Below are positions 16,414-25,759 of a DNA stretch of 64,000 nucleotides, in pieces (positions within the stretch are counted from its first letter, which is position 1; every line of letters starts with the position of its first letter). The notes below the pieces were generated by a model. It searched no databases. It was not told where the DNA came from and saw only the letters and a program-made list of their open reading frames with translations. Origin of the DNA: JALNZF01 sp964447405 (GTDB lineage: Bacteria > Nitrospirota > UBA9217); NCBI GenBank assembly GCA_964447405.1, contig CAYUSP010000004.1:434001-498000 (forward strand), in the 5' to 3' direction. Position numbers and translations under genes: made by a program.

Positions 16414-19386
16414 ATGCAGCGAAATATCATATATGCCATTTTTACGCTATCGGGTTTTACCGGGCTTATCTATGAATCGATATGGACTCATTATCTAAAG
16501 TTGTTCCTGGGACACGCCGCCTACGCGCAGACCCTGGTACTTGCCATCTTTATGGGAGGCATGGCGCTGGGATCGTGGATCTGCAGCCGTAAATCCGCTC
16601 AATGGAAGAATCTCCTTCTCTTCTATGCGATCGCAGAGGGCTTGATCGGTCTCTGCGCGATCTTTTTTCATGAAGCCTTTGCCAGACTGGTTCACCTTTC
16701 CTATACTGCCATCATTCCTGAGCTGGGCACTCCTTTTGCGGTCAATACGTACAAATGGACGCTTTCCGCTCTGCTGATCCTCCCTCAATCGATTTTACTC
16801 GGCATGACATTCCCGTTAATGAGCGCTGGCTTGCTGCGAATATTCCCGGAGAACCCCGGTAAATCGGTAGCTATGCTTTACTTTGCCAACAGCATCGGGG
16901 CGGCAGTCGGTGTCCTTGTCAGCGGCTTCATGCTCGTGCGGCTCCTCGGTTTGCCCGGCACCATGCAGCTGACAGGCCTGATCAATGTAATCCTGGCACT
17001 CATTATTTGGAAGCTTGCCAGACACCCTGCATCAGGAGTCAATCACGACCGTTCAAAGCATGATGCCCGGATACATTCCGACACTACCTGCTCTTATCGG
17101 ACGTTACTTATGGTTTCGCTGATCACCGGATCAGCTTCCTTCATGTATGAGATCGGATGGATACGCATGCTGAGCCTGATCCTCGGCAGTACAACGCACG
17201 CTTTTGAACTGATGCTGAGCGCATTTATTCTCGGCCTTGCGTTCGGCGGGCTTTGGATACAAGGACGCATAGATGCGAGCTCCAGCCCGATCCGGTTTCT
17301 TATGGTCATTCAGGTGACGATGGGCCTTTTAGCCCTCACCACGCTGCCCCTGTACGGCAATACCTTCAGCGTGATGACCTGGCTGTTGAACACCCTTAGC
17401 AGAACCGACTCCGGATACACTCTGTTCAATATTTCCAGTCATGCTATTGCCGCGGCAGTCATGCTGCCGACGACTTTTTGCGCCGGGATGACCCTTCCGC
17501 TGATCACGGTTATGCTCTTACGGACGGGGTACGGTGAACGGAGTATCGGAGTCGTGTATGCTGCAAACACCGTCGGTAGCATCATTGGAATCCTCTTCGC
17601 CGTCCATGTTGGCATGCCGTTTCTCGGGCTCAAGGGCCTTATCATCGCCGGAGCAAGCCTGGATATCGCACTGGGGCTCTTCCTGGCCTGGACAGCCCGG
17701 GGGGAAACCGCGGAACGGAACCGGTCCTATGCCCTTGTCATCGTATGCATCGGCGCACTCGCCAGCACGATTTTTTTCGTCAATCTCGATCCGTACAAGA
17801 TGGCATCAGGTGTGTACCGGGATGGTAGCTTGCTCTCTCCCGATAATAGCAAACTCGTCTATCACCGGGACGGCAAAACAGCCACCGTGAGCGTCGATAT
17901 TGACAACGAAAGCACCATGCATATTCGCACCAACGGCAAAGTCGATGCCGGCATTGAAACAAGCCCTTTCAAAGATGCATGCATTGACGAACCAACAATG
18001 ATCACCATCGCCGTGCTTCCCATGGCGTTCAATCCCGGTGCCACGCGGGTTGCCAATATCGGATTCGGCTCCGGCCTCACCACCCATACCCTTCTCGGCA
18101 ATCCGGCATTGACGCAGGTTGATACGATTGAGATTGAACCGAATATGATCGAAGCAGCGAAGTATTTCGGCACCCGGGTACAGCGTGCGTTTACGGATCC
18201 CCGCAGCGTGATCACCATCGATGATGCGAAAACCTTTTTCTCATCCCATAACAAGAAGTACGATATTATCATTTCCGAGCCTTCGAATCCGTGGGTAAGC
18301 GGAGTGGCAAGTCTCTTTTCTGATGAGTTTTATCAGCATATAGCTAGACATTTGAACGATAAGGGTGTCTTTGCTCAATGGCTGCAGCTCTATTCATTGG
18401 ATACTGAGCTGGTAGTCTCGGTGTTAAAGGCATTATCCGTAAATTTTAAAGACCTCGTTTTCTACATGCCGAACAGCGCTGACATGCTGATCATCGCCAC
18501 AAATACGGGATCCCTGGAACGTATCGACCCCGCGGTCCTGAATCATCCTGAGATCGCTAAAGCGCTTCAGCGGGTACATATCAACAACATTCAGGACATC
18601 GCTATCCGGAGAATCGGTACAAAAAAAATGCTCCAAAACTATATTGATTCGTTCTCCATTCGTGCTAATTCGGATTATTTCCCGGTATTGGACCAGAATG
18701 CGGGCCGTGCGCGTTTTCTCCGATCGAATGCGCAGGATATTTTTGACCTCTACACTGTGCCGCTGCCCGTTATGGAGATGATGACGGGTACCCTGGCGCC
18801 TGGCGCCATTACCGATGTTTCTTTCTCGCCTTTTTTCCAAAAAGCACTCTTTGCATATCATGCCGAGGCCATGCGCGACTACTTTTACTCTGGCGAGTTC
18901 CGTTCCGGTTATTGGGCCTTCCCTCAGGAGACAAAAGACGCAGTTATCAATCTCAGCAGAATGTCTCGAGATTGCCGCTTTATTCCTTCAGGAGGACGGG
19001 TGGCAACCTTATTCCATGTATTACAACAGATGGTCCCCTATTTAAAACCGCAAGAACTGGATCTCGTGTGGAATAAAATGGGATTTCATCGTTGCACTTC
19101 CGCTGACACGGCAATCGAAGCCGATTGGATAATATTCTTCAAAGCCTTGGGAAAACACAATGCCCCTGGCATTATCCTCGCGGTCAACCGCTTATTGAAC
19201 AATGAAACCACTATGGAGCTGTCACAGGTAAAATACCTCGTCGCTTCGCAGATGCTGGCATACCAATCAATGGATAAGCATCAAGAAGCTCTGAACGTAT
19301 GGTCTGCTTACCGTCATAAATTATTCAAGAACGAGCAGCCGGATTTCATTTTCCGCCTCCTTGCGGCAAACAGATCCCAACACTAG
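16414..19386 (+). CDS. MFS-like membrane domain fused to a spermidine synthase-like domain
   Basis: The 990-residue protein has about 450 residues of N-terminal membrane helices in two related halves; FTGLIYESIWTHYLKLFLG and ASFMYEIGWIRMLSLILG are repeated openings. A Rossmann spermidine-synthase-like domain follows (VANIGFGSGLTTH as SAM loop, TIEIEPNMIEAAKYF, and ISEPSNPWVSGVASLFSDEFY). About 230 further residues have no recognised fold. Similar fused proteins are widespread but poorly characterised; aminopropyl transfer is not proven for them. TTG 16387 and ATG 16393 are in frame, but GAAGGA precedes ATG 16414. The codons look more AT-rich than those of glmM, a possible sign of separate ancestry. 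Confidence 0.88.
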   Translation: MQRNIIYAIFTLSGFTGLIYESIWTHYLKLFLGHAAYAQTLVLAIFMGGMALGSWICSRKSAQWKNLLLFYAIAEGLIGLCAIFFHEAFARLVHLSYTAIIPELGTPFAVNTYKWTLSALLILPQSILLGMTFPLMSAGLLRIFPENPGKSVAMLYFANSIGAAVGVLVSGFMLVRLLGLPGTMQLTGLINVILALIIWKLARHPASGVNHDRSKHDARIHSDTTCSYRTLLMVSLITGSASFMYEIGWIRMLSLILGSTTHAFELMLSAFILGLAFGGLWIQGRIDASSSPIRFLMVIQVTMGLLALTTLPLYGNTFSVMTWLLNTLSRTDSGYTLFNISSHAIAAAVMLPTTFCAGMTLPLITVMLLRTGYGERSIGVVYAANTVGSIIGILFAVHVGMPFLGLKGLIIAGASLDIALGLFLAWTARGETAERNRSYALVIVCIGALASTIFFVNLDPYKMASGVYRDGSLLSPDNSKLVYHRDGKTATVSVDIDNESTMHIRTNGKVDAGIETSPFKDACIDEPTMITIAVLPMAFNPGATRVANIGFGSGLTTHTLLGNPALTQVDTIEIEPNMIEAAKYFGTRVQRAFTDPRSVITIDDAKTFFSSHNKKYDIIISEPSNPWVSGVASLFSDEFYQHIARHLNDKGVFAQWLQLYSLDTELVVSVLKALSVNFKDLVFYMPNSADMLIIATNTGSLERIDPAVLNHPEIAKALQRVHINNIQDIAIRRIGTKKMLQNYIDSFSIRANSDYFPVLDQNAGRARFLRSNAQDIFDLYTVPLPVMEMMTGTLAPGAITDVSFSPFFQKALFAYHAEAMRDYFYSGEFRSGYWAFPQETKDAVINLSRMSRDCRFIPSGGRVATLFHVLQQMVPYLKPQELDLVWNKMGFHRCTSADTAIEADWIIFFKALGKHNAPGIILAVNRLLNNETTMELSQVKYLVASQMLAYQSMDKHQEALNVWSAYRHKLFKNEQPDFIFRLLAANRSQH

Positions 19387-19435
19387 GACCATCCTTCCTC
19401 CTGAGTGAGCAGATTTTCCGGGTTCACGGTCGTGG

Positions 19436-19458
19436 AATCACAGATTTGCACAGATAAC
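19436..19458 (+). repeat. degenerate single copy of the dispersed repeat
   Basis: AATCACAGATTTGCACAGAT resembles the ACAGAT-n-ACGGAT unit of the family, with several differences. It lies in the short gap before comEC. Confidence 0.35.
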
Positions 19459-19543
19459 TCTTAGCAGTATGACTTGCGGTTCCATGCTTTTTCCAAGCTC
19501 ATGAGCAAGGGAGCCTCTCATTTAACCGGTCATTCAGCGGTCT

Positions 19544-22087
19544 ATGCGGAAATCCATCATCCTCTTTGCGTTGGCGTACATCACAGGCCTTCTTCTTGGC
19601 CATGGATTTTTCTATTTCCCCTTCGCCACCATCATAGCCGCTGCGGCCATGTCCTCGACCGCCGTGCTTTTCGGCCGAAGAAGCCGCCTGCCTTTCAGCA
19701 CCTTGTTCATCATCCTCGCGATCTGCCTCATCGGCATGGCCGCCTATATCACATCAGCAGGCTGGGTCCCCCGCGACCATTACTCGGAATCACGCCCCTT
19801 CGACAAGGAAACTCATACGATCACCGGTACGATCACGTCTTCCCTTGACCGGAATCCTGACCGCACAGGATTTGACCTGGGCTTGCAGAGTATAGACAAT
19901 AAAACGGTCTCGGGCAGCATCCGCGTAAGCGTACGCGAGGAAATAACGCATCTGGGATACGGTGATACTGTCTTCTTCTCCGCTAAACTGCTCGAACCGG
20001 GAGCATATGCCAATCCCGGCGGATTCGACTATCCCGCACACCTTGCGCGGAACGGCATCTATCGCGTTGCCAGTGTGAAAAGCGAGGATTGCATACAGGT
20101 CCTGAGCCAGGGGACAGGCCTGTTCAGACGCATACAGGACTGGCGTGAACGAATTCGCCATGCTTTTCTGGCGTCAATAATCGGGCCGGGTTCGGCCATC
20201 CTGCAAGCCATGGTCATAGGCGAAGAAGGCGGCATGACGGATGAGCTGCGCGATTGGTTCATGGCCGCGGGTGTCACGCATATCATTTCAATCTCCGGCT
20301 CCCACCTTGGCATGGTGGCCCTGCTCTGTTTCGGTCTTATCAGAGGCATCATGCTGATGCTGCCGGAGCAATGGTATCACCGCTTGACGCTTATGACCGA
20401 TCCTAAAAAGATCGCTGCCTGGATCACCTTACCGCTCATGCTTTTCTATACGCTGCTGGCCGGCGGCCAGATGGCTACTATCCGGTCACTGATCATGATA
20501 TCAGCCGGGCTTCTGGCGCTCATCCTTGACCGCGAGAATGCACTTCTGCATTCCCTCGTCATTGCTGCTCTCCTGATACTTGCGATAAGCCCTCAAGCCA
20601 TTCTCGATATTTCATTCCAGCTGTCTTTCATATCCGTCCTGGTCATCGGCGCACTCGTATCGACCTGGAACGACCTCGTGACACGGGCAGAGACCCGGCT
20701 TGAACGGCTCAGGCAGGGCACCTTCCTGCTGATCCTGGTGTCCCTTGCCGCGAGTATTGCCACCGGCCCGCTGGTGGCTCACTACTTCAATCAAATCTCG
20801 ATCATCGGCATTGTATCCAATCTGATCGTGGTGCCATTCGCAGGTATGGTTGTCGTGCCCCTGGGATTGCTTTCCGGCATAGTCTCGCTGTTAACCGGGT
20901 ATCTGCCCCTGGCCGGTCTGAACCAGTTCGCTGCCGACCTGTTCATCAGCATGGTCTTCTTTTTTTCCCGCCTCCCCTTTGCGGAATTCCATCCAGTGTC
21001 GCCGGGCTTGTTGTGGCTGACCGCGTATGCGGTGTTCTTTCTATCCCTCACTCTGTATGTCCGGGCACGCCTGATCGCGCGCTTTAAACCGCTCGAGTCC
21101 TCCACACGGCCGCCGTACGCGTCCATCATCGGCATGGCCGTGTCAGGACCACTTCTGGCGCTTCTGCTCATCCCGAACATCATCCCCCGGCCGCATGCGA
21201 TGGTAAGCTTTCCCGATCTGGGCCAGGGTGACTGCGCGCTCATAGAACTGCGGGATGGACGCAGGATCCTGATCGATGGCGGCGGAACCCATGACAACCG
21301 ATTTGACATCGGCAGAAAAGTGCTTGCACCCTTCCTCTGGAACAAGGGCATCAGAAGCCTCGATCTCGTGATCCTGTCTCACCCTCACCCGGACCATATG
21401 AATGGACTCGTCGCGATACTGAACAAGTTTGACGTGGCTGAAGTCTGGCTGAGCAACAAGGATACGGACCTCCCGGGATTCGATGCTTTTAACAAAGCAC
21501 TCGAACAGAGGCATGTGCCCTATCGCAATGTCTCCGCTGATGACCCTCCGGTAAAGATGGGTACAACCCTGCTGCGAGTCCTCCATCCTTCCGGGGACTT
21601 CTCGTCTCATGCCCGCAAAGCGTATGCAGCGGAAAACGACCAATCCCTGGTGCTATTGATCGAGGTCGAGGGGAACAAGGTGCTCTTCCCGGGTGATATC
21701 GGCGCGCAGACAGAGCGCTATATTCTGCGGGCGCATCCGGACCTGAAGGCTGAGGCGGTGAAAATCCCGCACCACGGAAGCAAAAGTTCCAGCTGCGAAG
21801 CGTTCGTTGCTGCAGTTCATCCGCAGATCGCCGTAGTCACCGCGAGCAGAAGCAACCCTTATGGGCATCCGGCAGCGGAGGTCCTCGAACGATATATTTC
21901 GGAAGGTGCGAAGGTCTGCAGAACCGACCGCGACGGCGCTATCACGCTTGTCCTGCGCAAGGATGGCATTGAGGTGCGGAAGTGGCGTGACAATATGCTC
22001 CGCAGGATTATTATAAAGGAATGGCGGGCATGGAAACAAGGCGAAGCAGACAATTGGAAGCGGCTGTGGATTACAGCGGGGCTTTAA
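19544..22087 (+). CDS. comEC: ComEC/Rec2 DNA-uptake channel protein
   Basis: The 847-residue protein has the three ComEC parts in order. First is an N-terminal membrane and DUF4131 region (residues 1-190). Next is the competence membrane domain, with the hallmark GVTHIISISGSHLGMVALL near 240-260. Last is a C-terminal metallo-beta-lactamase domain with LSHPHPDHMNGL near residue 620. ComEC moves single-stranded DNA across the inner membrane during transformation. No other competence genes occur in the window, apart from a GspE/PilB-like ATPase at 36.8 kb that could serve a type IV pilus. Its 3' end overlaps the opposing LysR gene by 17 bases. Confidence 0.93.
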   Translation: MRKSIILFALAYITGLLLGHGFFYFPFATIIAAAAMSSTAVLFGRRSRLPFSTLFIILAICLIGMAAYITSAGWVPRDHYSESRPFDKETHTITGTITSSLDRNPDRTGFDLGLQSIDNKTVSGSIRVSVREEITHLGYGDTVFFSAKLLEPGAYANPGGFDYPAHLARNGIYRVASVKSEDCIQVLSQGTGLFRRIQDWRERIRHAFLASIIGPGSAILQAMVIGEEGGMTDELRDWFMAAGVTHIISISGSHLGMVALLCFGLIRGIMLMLPEQWYHRLTLMTDPKKIAAWITLPLMLFYTLLAGGQMATIRSLIMISAGLLALILDRENALLHSLVIAALLILAISPQAILDISFQLSFISVLVIGALVSTWNDLVTRAETRLERLRQGTFLLILVSLAASIATGPLVAHYFNQISIIGIVSNLIVVPFAGMVVVPLGLLSGIVSLLTGYLPLAGLNQFAADLFISMVFFFSRLPFAEFHPVSPGLLWLTAYAVFFLSLTLYVRARLIARFKPLESSTRPPYASIIGMAVSGPLLALLLIPNIIPRPHAMVSFPDLGQGDCALIELRDGRRILIDGGGTHDNRFDIGRKVLAPFLWNKGIRSLDLVILSHPHPDHMNGLVAILNKFDVAEVWLSNKDTDLPGFDAFNKALEQRHVPYRNVSADDPPVKMGTTLLRVLHPSGDFSSHARKAYAAENDQSLVLLIEVEGNKVLFPGDIGAQTERYILRAHPDLKAEAVKIPHHGSKSSSCEAFVAAVHPQIAVVTASRSNPYGHPAAEVLERYISEGAKVCRTDRDGAITLVLRKDGIEVRKWRDNMLRRIIIKEWRAWKQGEADNWKRLWITAGL

Positions 22088-22976
22088 TGGGGTAAACCTT
22101 GAGAAAGCTCAGGAATTCCTTGGCAGTATGCGTGCAGTAGTTGCGTTTGGGTGAGATAATGCTGAAATTCCGGTGGAACTTCACATCTTTGAACGTCATG
22201 GCCTTCAGGGTGCCATACTTGATCGCCTGGCGGGCGGCCCAGGCCGAAACGATGGACACGCCCACGCCTTCTTCCACCGCGCTTTTTATCGATTCGGTGC
22301 TGCCCATCACCAGGGAGATTTTCAGGCTGTCCAGTTTAATTCCGTGGTCCTCGAGGTGCTTCAGGATAATCTGCCGTGTACCGGATCCTTCTTCACGCAA
22401 GATGAGCGGCTCCTTGATCAGATCCATGCCGGGGATGTTCCTCCGTTCGGCCCAGGGATGAGCGGGCGACATGATCACGACCAGTTCATCGGACAGAAGG
22501 GTATCGACAGCAAACCGCTGTTTGCTCACGTCACCTTCTACCAGGGCGATATCGATCTCGCCGGCATTCAGCCTTTCGGTGATGGTCTTCGTGTTGCTTA
22601 CTACAAGGGAGATGGTGACTTGGGGGACTTTTTTCTTGAATGCTGAGATGATGCTGGGAAGCAGGTAGTTGCCGATGGTGGAGCTGGCGCCGATGGACAG
22701 GGAACCCTTGATTGCGCCGGTGATCTCGCTGATGTTCTTTTGCGCCTCAGCGTAGAGCGCGAGGATCTCCTTGGCGCGCTTGTACAGGATCTCCCCAGCG
22801 GGCGTCAGGTTGATGCTGTTCCCGGACCGGTCGAAGAGGCGGATCTCATACAGTTCCTCCATGGCTTGAATCTGAAGGCTCACCGCGGGCTGCGTGAGAT
22901 GAATGAGCTCAGAGGCCTTGGAGAAGCTCTTGGTCTCTGCGACGGCACAGAACACTCTCAGTTTATGATCTTCCAT
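22071..22976 (-). CDS. LysR-family regulator, resembling the selenium-metabolism-associated group
   Basis: The 301-residue protein starts with a winged helix-turn-helix (FSKASELIHLTQPAVSLQIQAMEE) and continues with a LysR substrate domain (GSLSIGASSTIGNYLLPSII). That combination resembles the group described as selenium-metabolism-associated LysR regulators. The assignment to that group rests on overall similarity, and no selenium gene is nearby. An ORF extending to 23135 exists, but the family start is the ATG at 22976 (MEDHKLRVFC). It converges with comEC, overlapping by 17 bases. Its targets are unknown. Confidence 0.85.
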   Translation of the reverse strand: MEDHKLRVFCAVAETKSFSKASELIHLTQPAVSLQIQAMEELYEIRLFDRSGNSINLTPAGEILYKRAKEILALYAEAQKNISEITGAIKGSLSIGASSTIGNYLLPSIISAFKKKVPQVTISLVVSNTKTITERLNAGEIDIALVEGDVSKQRFAVDTLLSDELVVIMSPAHPWAERRNIPGMDLIKEPLILREEGSGTRQIILKHLEDHGIKLDSLKISLVMGSTESIKSAVEEGVGVSIVSAWAARQAIKYGTLKAMTFKDVKFHRNFSIISPKRNYCTHTAKEFLSFLKVYPIKAPL

Positions 22977-23144
22977 AGTTAATCGTGGTTGCGGAATCGA
23001 AACCTGAGGACTGCGAATTGACTGAACTGCACGCCCGTCTGCGCGATAGCTATTTATAAAACAAACCCTTATGCTTGTCAAGGATATTGTGCCCTGCAGT
23101 GCCCTCTTGGCAGCGTCTGAAGCGCTGAAAACCACATATTTTAC

Positions 23145-23172
23145 TTGACATTTTTCCCGATATGGTTACAAT
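23145..23172 (+). promoter_or_regulatory. promoter of the 57-residue Cys protein gene
   Basis: TTGACA at 23145-23150 and TACAAT at 23167-23172 are 16 bases apart. The ribosome-binding site AGGAGGTGA follows at about 23196-23204. Confidence 0.65.
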
Positions 23173-23211
23173 GCACGGGTTTCGTGATATTAATCAGGAG
23201 GTGATAGTTCC

Positions 23212-23385
23212 ATGGCAGAATTAAGCAAGACTGCAAAAGCCGCCACCAAAAAGGCCATTGTGAATCTCAATGTACCCCAATGCTGCGGCAAACCCATGCA
23301 GGCGGCAAAAATGATGACATCCAGCGGCAAAGTACGCGGGATGATGTGGCTCTGCGACAAGTGTTGGAAGGAACAGGCCCTGTAA
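23212..23385 (+). CDS. 57-residue four-cysteine metal-binding small protein
   Basis: This short gene has all the signs of a real one: a near-consensus promoter, a perfect AGGAGG site eight bases from the ATG, and a strong terminator right after it. Residues 1-15 are rich in Lys and Ala. The core has C24-C25 in QCCGKPM and C48-C51 in LCDKCW, a spacing suited to a zinc ribbon or a desulforedoxin-like iron site. CCGKPM-type motifs also occur in desulfoferrodoxin relatives. I do not recognise a named family. It faces the 94-residue zinc-ribbon gene and shares the terminator with it. Confidence 0.8.
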   Translation: MAELSKTAKAATKKAIVNLNVPQCCGKPMQAAKMMTSSGKVRGMMWLCDKCWKEQAL

Positions 23386-23408
23386 GGGTCCTTTTCATAT
23401 TCAAACAA

Positions 23409-23453
23409 GCCAAAGAAAAAGCGGTGAACATATCACCGCTTTTTCTTTTTGGC
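23409..23453. terminator. bidirectional terminator
   Basis: A near-perfect stem of about 20 pairs (AAAGAAAAAGCGGTGA with TCACCGCTTTTTCTTT) closes on ACATA, with A- and T-runs on the two arms. It ends the 57-residue gene on the plus strand, and its right arm encodes the Lys-rich C-terminus of the opposing gene. Confidence 0.85.
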
Positions 23454-23717
23454 ACTGTTCGGATTCCCGCTAGCCGGCACTGGTTCCTTCCGCGCTAGAT
23501 CCCGTTCGATAATCCCCTCATACCGCTTAATCTTGGCGGTAACGTTTGCGATGCCGCCATACAGGGTGTTTTGCAGATCGTTCAACCGCTTCAGTTCGTC
23601 CTTCCAGGCAAAATAGAATGAGAACCGGTCTTGCAAATCCTCGCCAAAATTAAAGTCACACCCGGTGCAGCGTCGTACCGATTTGGTGACGGCGATTTTA
23701 CATTTCGGACAGTTCAT
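23433..23717 (-). CDS. 94-residue zinc-ribbon protein
   Basis: The N-terminus MNCPKCKIAVTKSVRRCTGC is a four-Cys zinc ribbon with two CxxC knuckles. A helical region follows (about residues 30-70), then a basic tail ending KKKKR. The ATG at 23717 has GGGAGG four bases upstream; longer in-frame extensions to 23873 have no support. The function is unknown. The tail codons overlap the shared terminator, so its own stop lies inside the hairpin. It may bind nucleic acid through the ribbon and tail, which is inference. Confidence 0.75.
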   Translation of the reverse strand: MNCPKCKIAVTKSVRRCTGCDFNFGEDLQDRFSFYFAWKDELKRLNDLQNTLYGGIANVTAKIKRYEGIIERDLARKEPVPASGNPNSAKKKKR

Positions 23718-23983
23718 CGTACCTCCCGATCTCTCTTTAGGGCCATGCACCCGGATGGTATTACCATCCAATACTATCACAGGTTTTCCGCCAGGGGAAG
23801 AGAAGAGTTCCGCGGCCGTTGAAGAGATTCGGCATTCCCGCGGGATATGAAAATCCCGAGTTACCAGTTGCAAAATATGCCGGTGTATGGTACGTTAATG
23901 CCGTTTCAGCAGACGGAACCGGCATCATCGTTTGCAAGAGCTTCCTCCTATACCTCTTCTCATGAAGGAGCGTACCCCAATCT

Positions 23984-24601
23984 ATGGCACTTTTCCCCAA
24001 GACTATCGATTTCTTTGAAATGTTCGACCGGGCGTTGGAAAACGTCTCGCGGGCCGCGAACGTACTTGTCGACATGCTGAATAATTTTGATACCTTTGAG
24101 AAAAAATCGAAGGCCATCTACGAATACGAGCAGGAAGGCGATATGCTCACCCACGATATTATGAAGGACCTGAATAAAACCTTCCTCACTCCCATTGACC
24201 GCGAGGACATCCATGCGCTTGCATCACGCATTGATGACGTCCTGGACCTTATCTGGGCAGCTGTGGACCGGATGGTCGTGTATAAGATAGAAAAACCCAC
24301 TCCCGAAGTCATTTCCATAGCCGAAGACCTTCAGATGACGGCGGACATTCTCAAAAAAGCGCTCCGCGAGCTGCGTGCGAAACAGTATGCACACGTCCAG
24401 GAGCACTGCATCGAGATCAACCGTCTCGAGAACAGGATTGACCGCAAGTACCGGGACGCCCTCGGCAAGCTGGTCAACAGCCAGAACGATCCCGTGGACA
24501 TCATCAAATGGAAGGACATCTACCAGCTCTTCGAGGACGCATCGGACCGCGCTGAAGATGTCGCCAATATTCTCGAAGGCATCGTCCTGAAACATGCATG
24601 A
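23984..24601 (+). CDS. DUF47 (PhoU-like) protein, PiT partner
   Basis: The 205-residue all-helical protein belongs to the PhoU-like DUF47 family, with the metal-ligand type helices KAIYEYEQEGDMLTH and EDASDRAEDVANILE. Members lie beside PiT phosphate transporters and are thought to control them. Here the gene overlaps the PiT gene by eight bases, so the two are one operon. A 266-base gap upstream separates it from the divergent zinc-ribbon gene, and no clear promoter stands out there. Confidence 0.92.
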   Translation: MALFPKTIDFFEMFDRALENVSRAANVLVDMLNNFDTFEKKSKAIYEYEQEGDMLTHDIMKDLNKTFLTPIDREDIHALASRIDDVLDLIWAAVDRMVVYKIEKPTPEVISIAEDLQMTADILKKALRELRAKQYAHVQEHCIEINRLENRIDRKYRDALGKLVNSQNDPVDIIKWKDIYQLFEDASDRAEDVANILEGIVLKHA

Positions 24602-25583
24602 GATTCTGATACTGATCATCATACTCGCCGTGGTCTTCGACATCGCAAACGGATGGCATGACTGCGCAAACGCCATTGCCACCGTGGTGTCGACCAAGGT
24701 TTTGTCCCCCATGTCAGCAGTGATCCTGGCGGCGTCGATGAACATCCTTGGCGCCTTTCTCTCGACGGCCGTGGCAAAGACGGTGGGCAAGGGGATCGTC
24801 GATCCGCTGGCGGTCACGGATGTGGTGATTATCTCCGCGCTCCTCTCCGCAATCCTCTGGAACCTTATCACCATCATCATGGGCCTGCCGGTGAGTTCAT
24901 CGCACGCATTGTTCGGCGGAATTGCTGGCGCGGCCATAGCGCACGGAGGCGCAGGCATCCTGAACGTGGGCGGCATCGTGAAGATCCTCACCTCGCTCCT
25001 CATTTCTCCGGTGTTCGGCATCATCATCGGCTTCGGTTTTATGAAGCTGATCCTGTTTTTATTCGGCCGCCTCTCCCCCAGTCTGATCAGCAAATACTTC
25101 GGCAGGCTCCAAATTCTTTCGTCGGCATTCATGGCCTTCGGCCACGGCTCGAATGACGCCCAGAAGGCCATGGGCATTATCACGATGGCGCTCATGAGCG
25201 GCGGAGTGATCACGACGCTCGATGTGCCGAAATGGGTCGTCATGACCTGCGCGCTTGCCATGGGCTTCGGCACGCTCTTCGGCGGGTGGAAGATCATAAA
25301 GACCCTGGGTGTCAAAATGCTGAAGCTCGAACCGATCCACGGCTTCGCAGCGGAGACCTCCTCGGCCATGATCATCGTCGCGGCGAGCCATTGGGGCCTT
25401 CCTGTAAGCACGACCCATGTCGTGTCCACCGCCATCCTCGGCGTCGGGGCGACAAAACGGCTCTCAGCTGTGCGCTGGGGTATAGCGGGCAAGATCGTGC
25501 TCGCGTGGGTGTTCACACTTCCCGTGTGCATAGGCATGGCCTGGGGCATACAGCTGCTGCTGGACCACTACCACATCGGTTGA
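24594..25583 (+). CDS. pit: low-affinity inorganic phosphate transporter, PiT family
   Basis: The 329-residue membrane protein has the duplicated PiT signature. GWHDCANAIATVVSTKVLSP lies near the N-terminus and AFGHGSNDAQKAMG near residue 185. GLPVSSSHALFGGI and GLPVSTTHVVSTAI are the paired re-entrant segments. PiT carriers import metal-phosphate with protons or sodium. It is cotranslated with DUF47. With the PstS-like protein at 6.7 kb the window holds two phosphate-linked loci. Confidence 0.95.
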   Translation: MHEILILIIILAVVFDIANGWHDCANAIATVVSTKVLSPMSAVILAASMNILGAFLSTAVAKTVGKGIVDPLAVTDVVIISALLSAILWNLITIIMGLPVSSSHALFGGIAGAAIAHGGAGILNVGGIVKILTSLLISPVFGIIIGFGFMKLILFLFGRLSPSLISKYFGRLQILSSAFMAFGHGSNDAQKAMGIITMALMSGGVITTLDVPKWVVMTCALAMGFGTLFGGWKIIKTLGVKMLKLEPIHGFAAETSSAMIIVAASHWGLPVSTTHVVSTAILGVGATKRLSAVRWGIAGKIVLAWVFTLPVCIGMAWGIQLLLDHYHIG

Positions 25584-25759
25584 GCGTATTCTCTATCCGA
25601 GAAATTGCATCCCAAACAAGGTAATTCCGGCAACAACCTTATCTGCCGGCCATTCTTTGCGAATAATGCGTTCGCGGCCAACAATCATTTGTTCAGTCCG
25701 GGGAATTTTGCATGTGTACATCTTCTGGGGAACAGAATAAGGTGGGAAGGGAATAGTAA

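Noticed and set aside
24224..25549. 441-codon minus-strand ORF
   Set aside because: It lies antisense to the DUF47 and PiT genes, whose families are certain.
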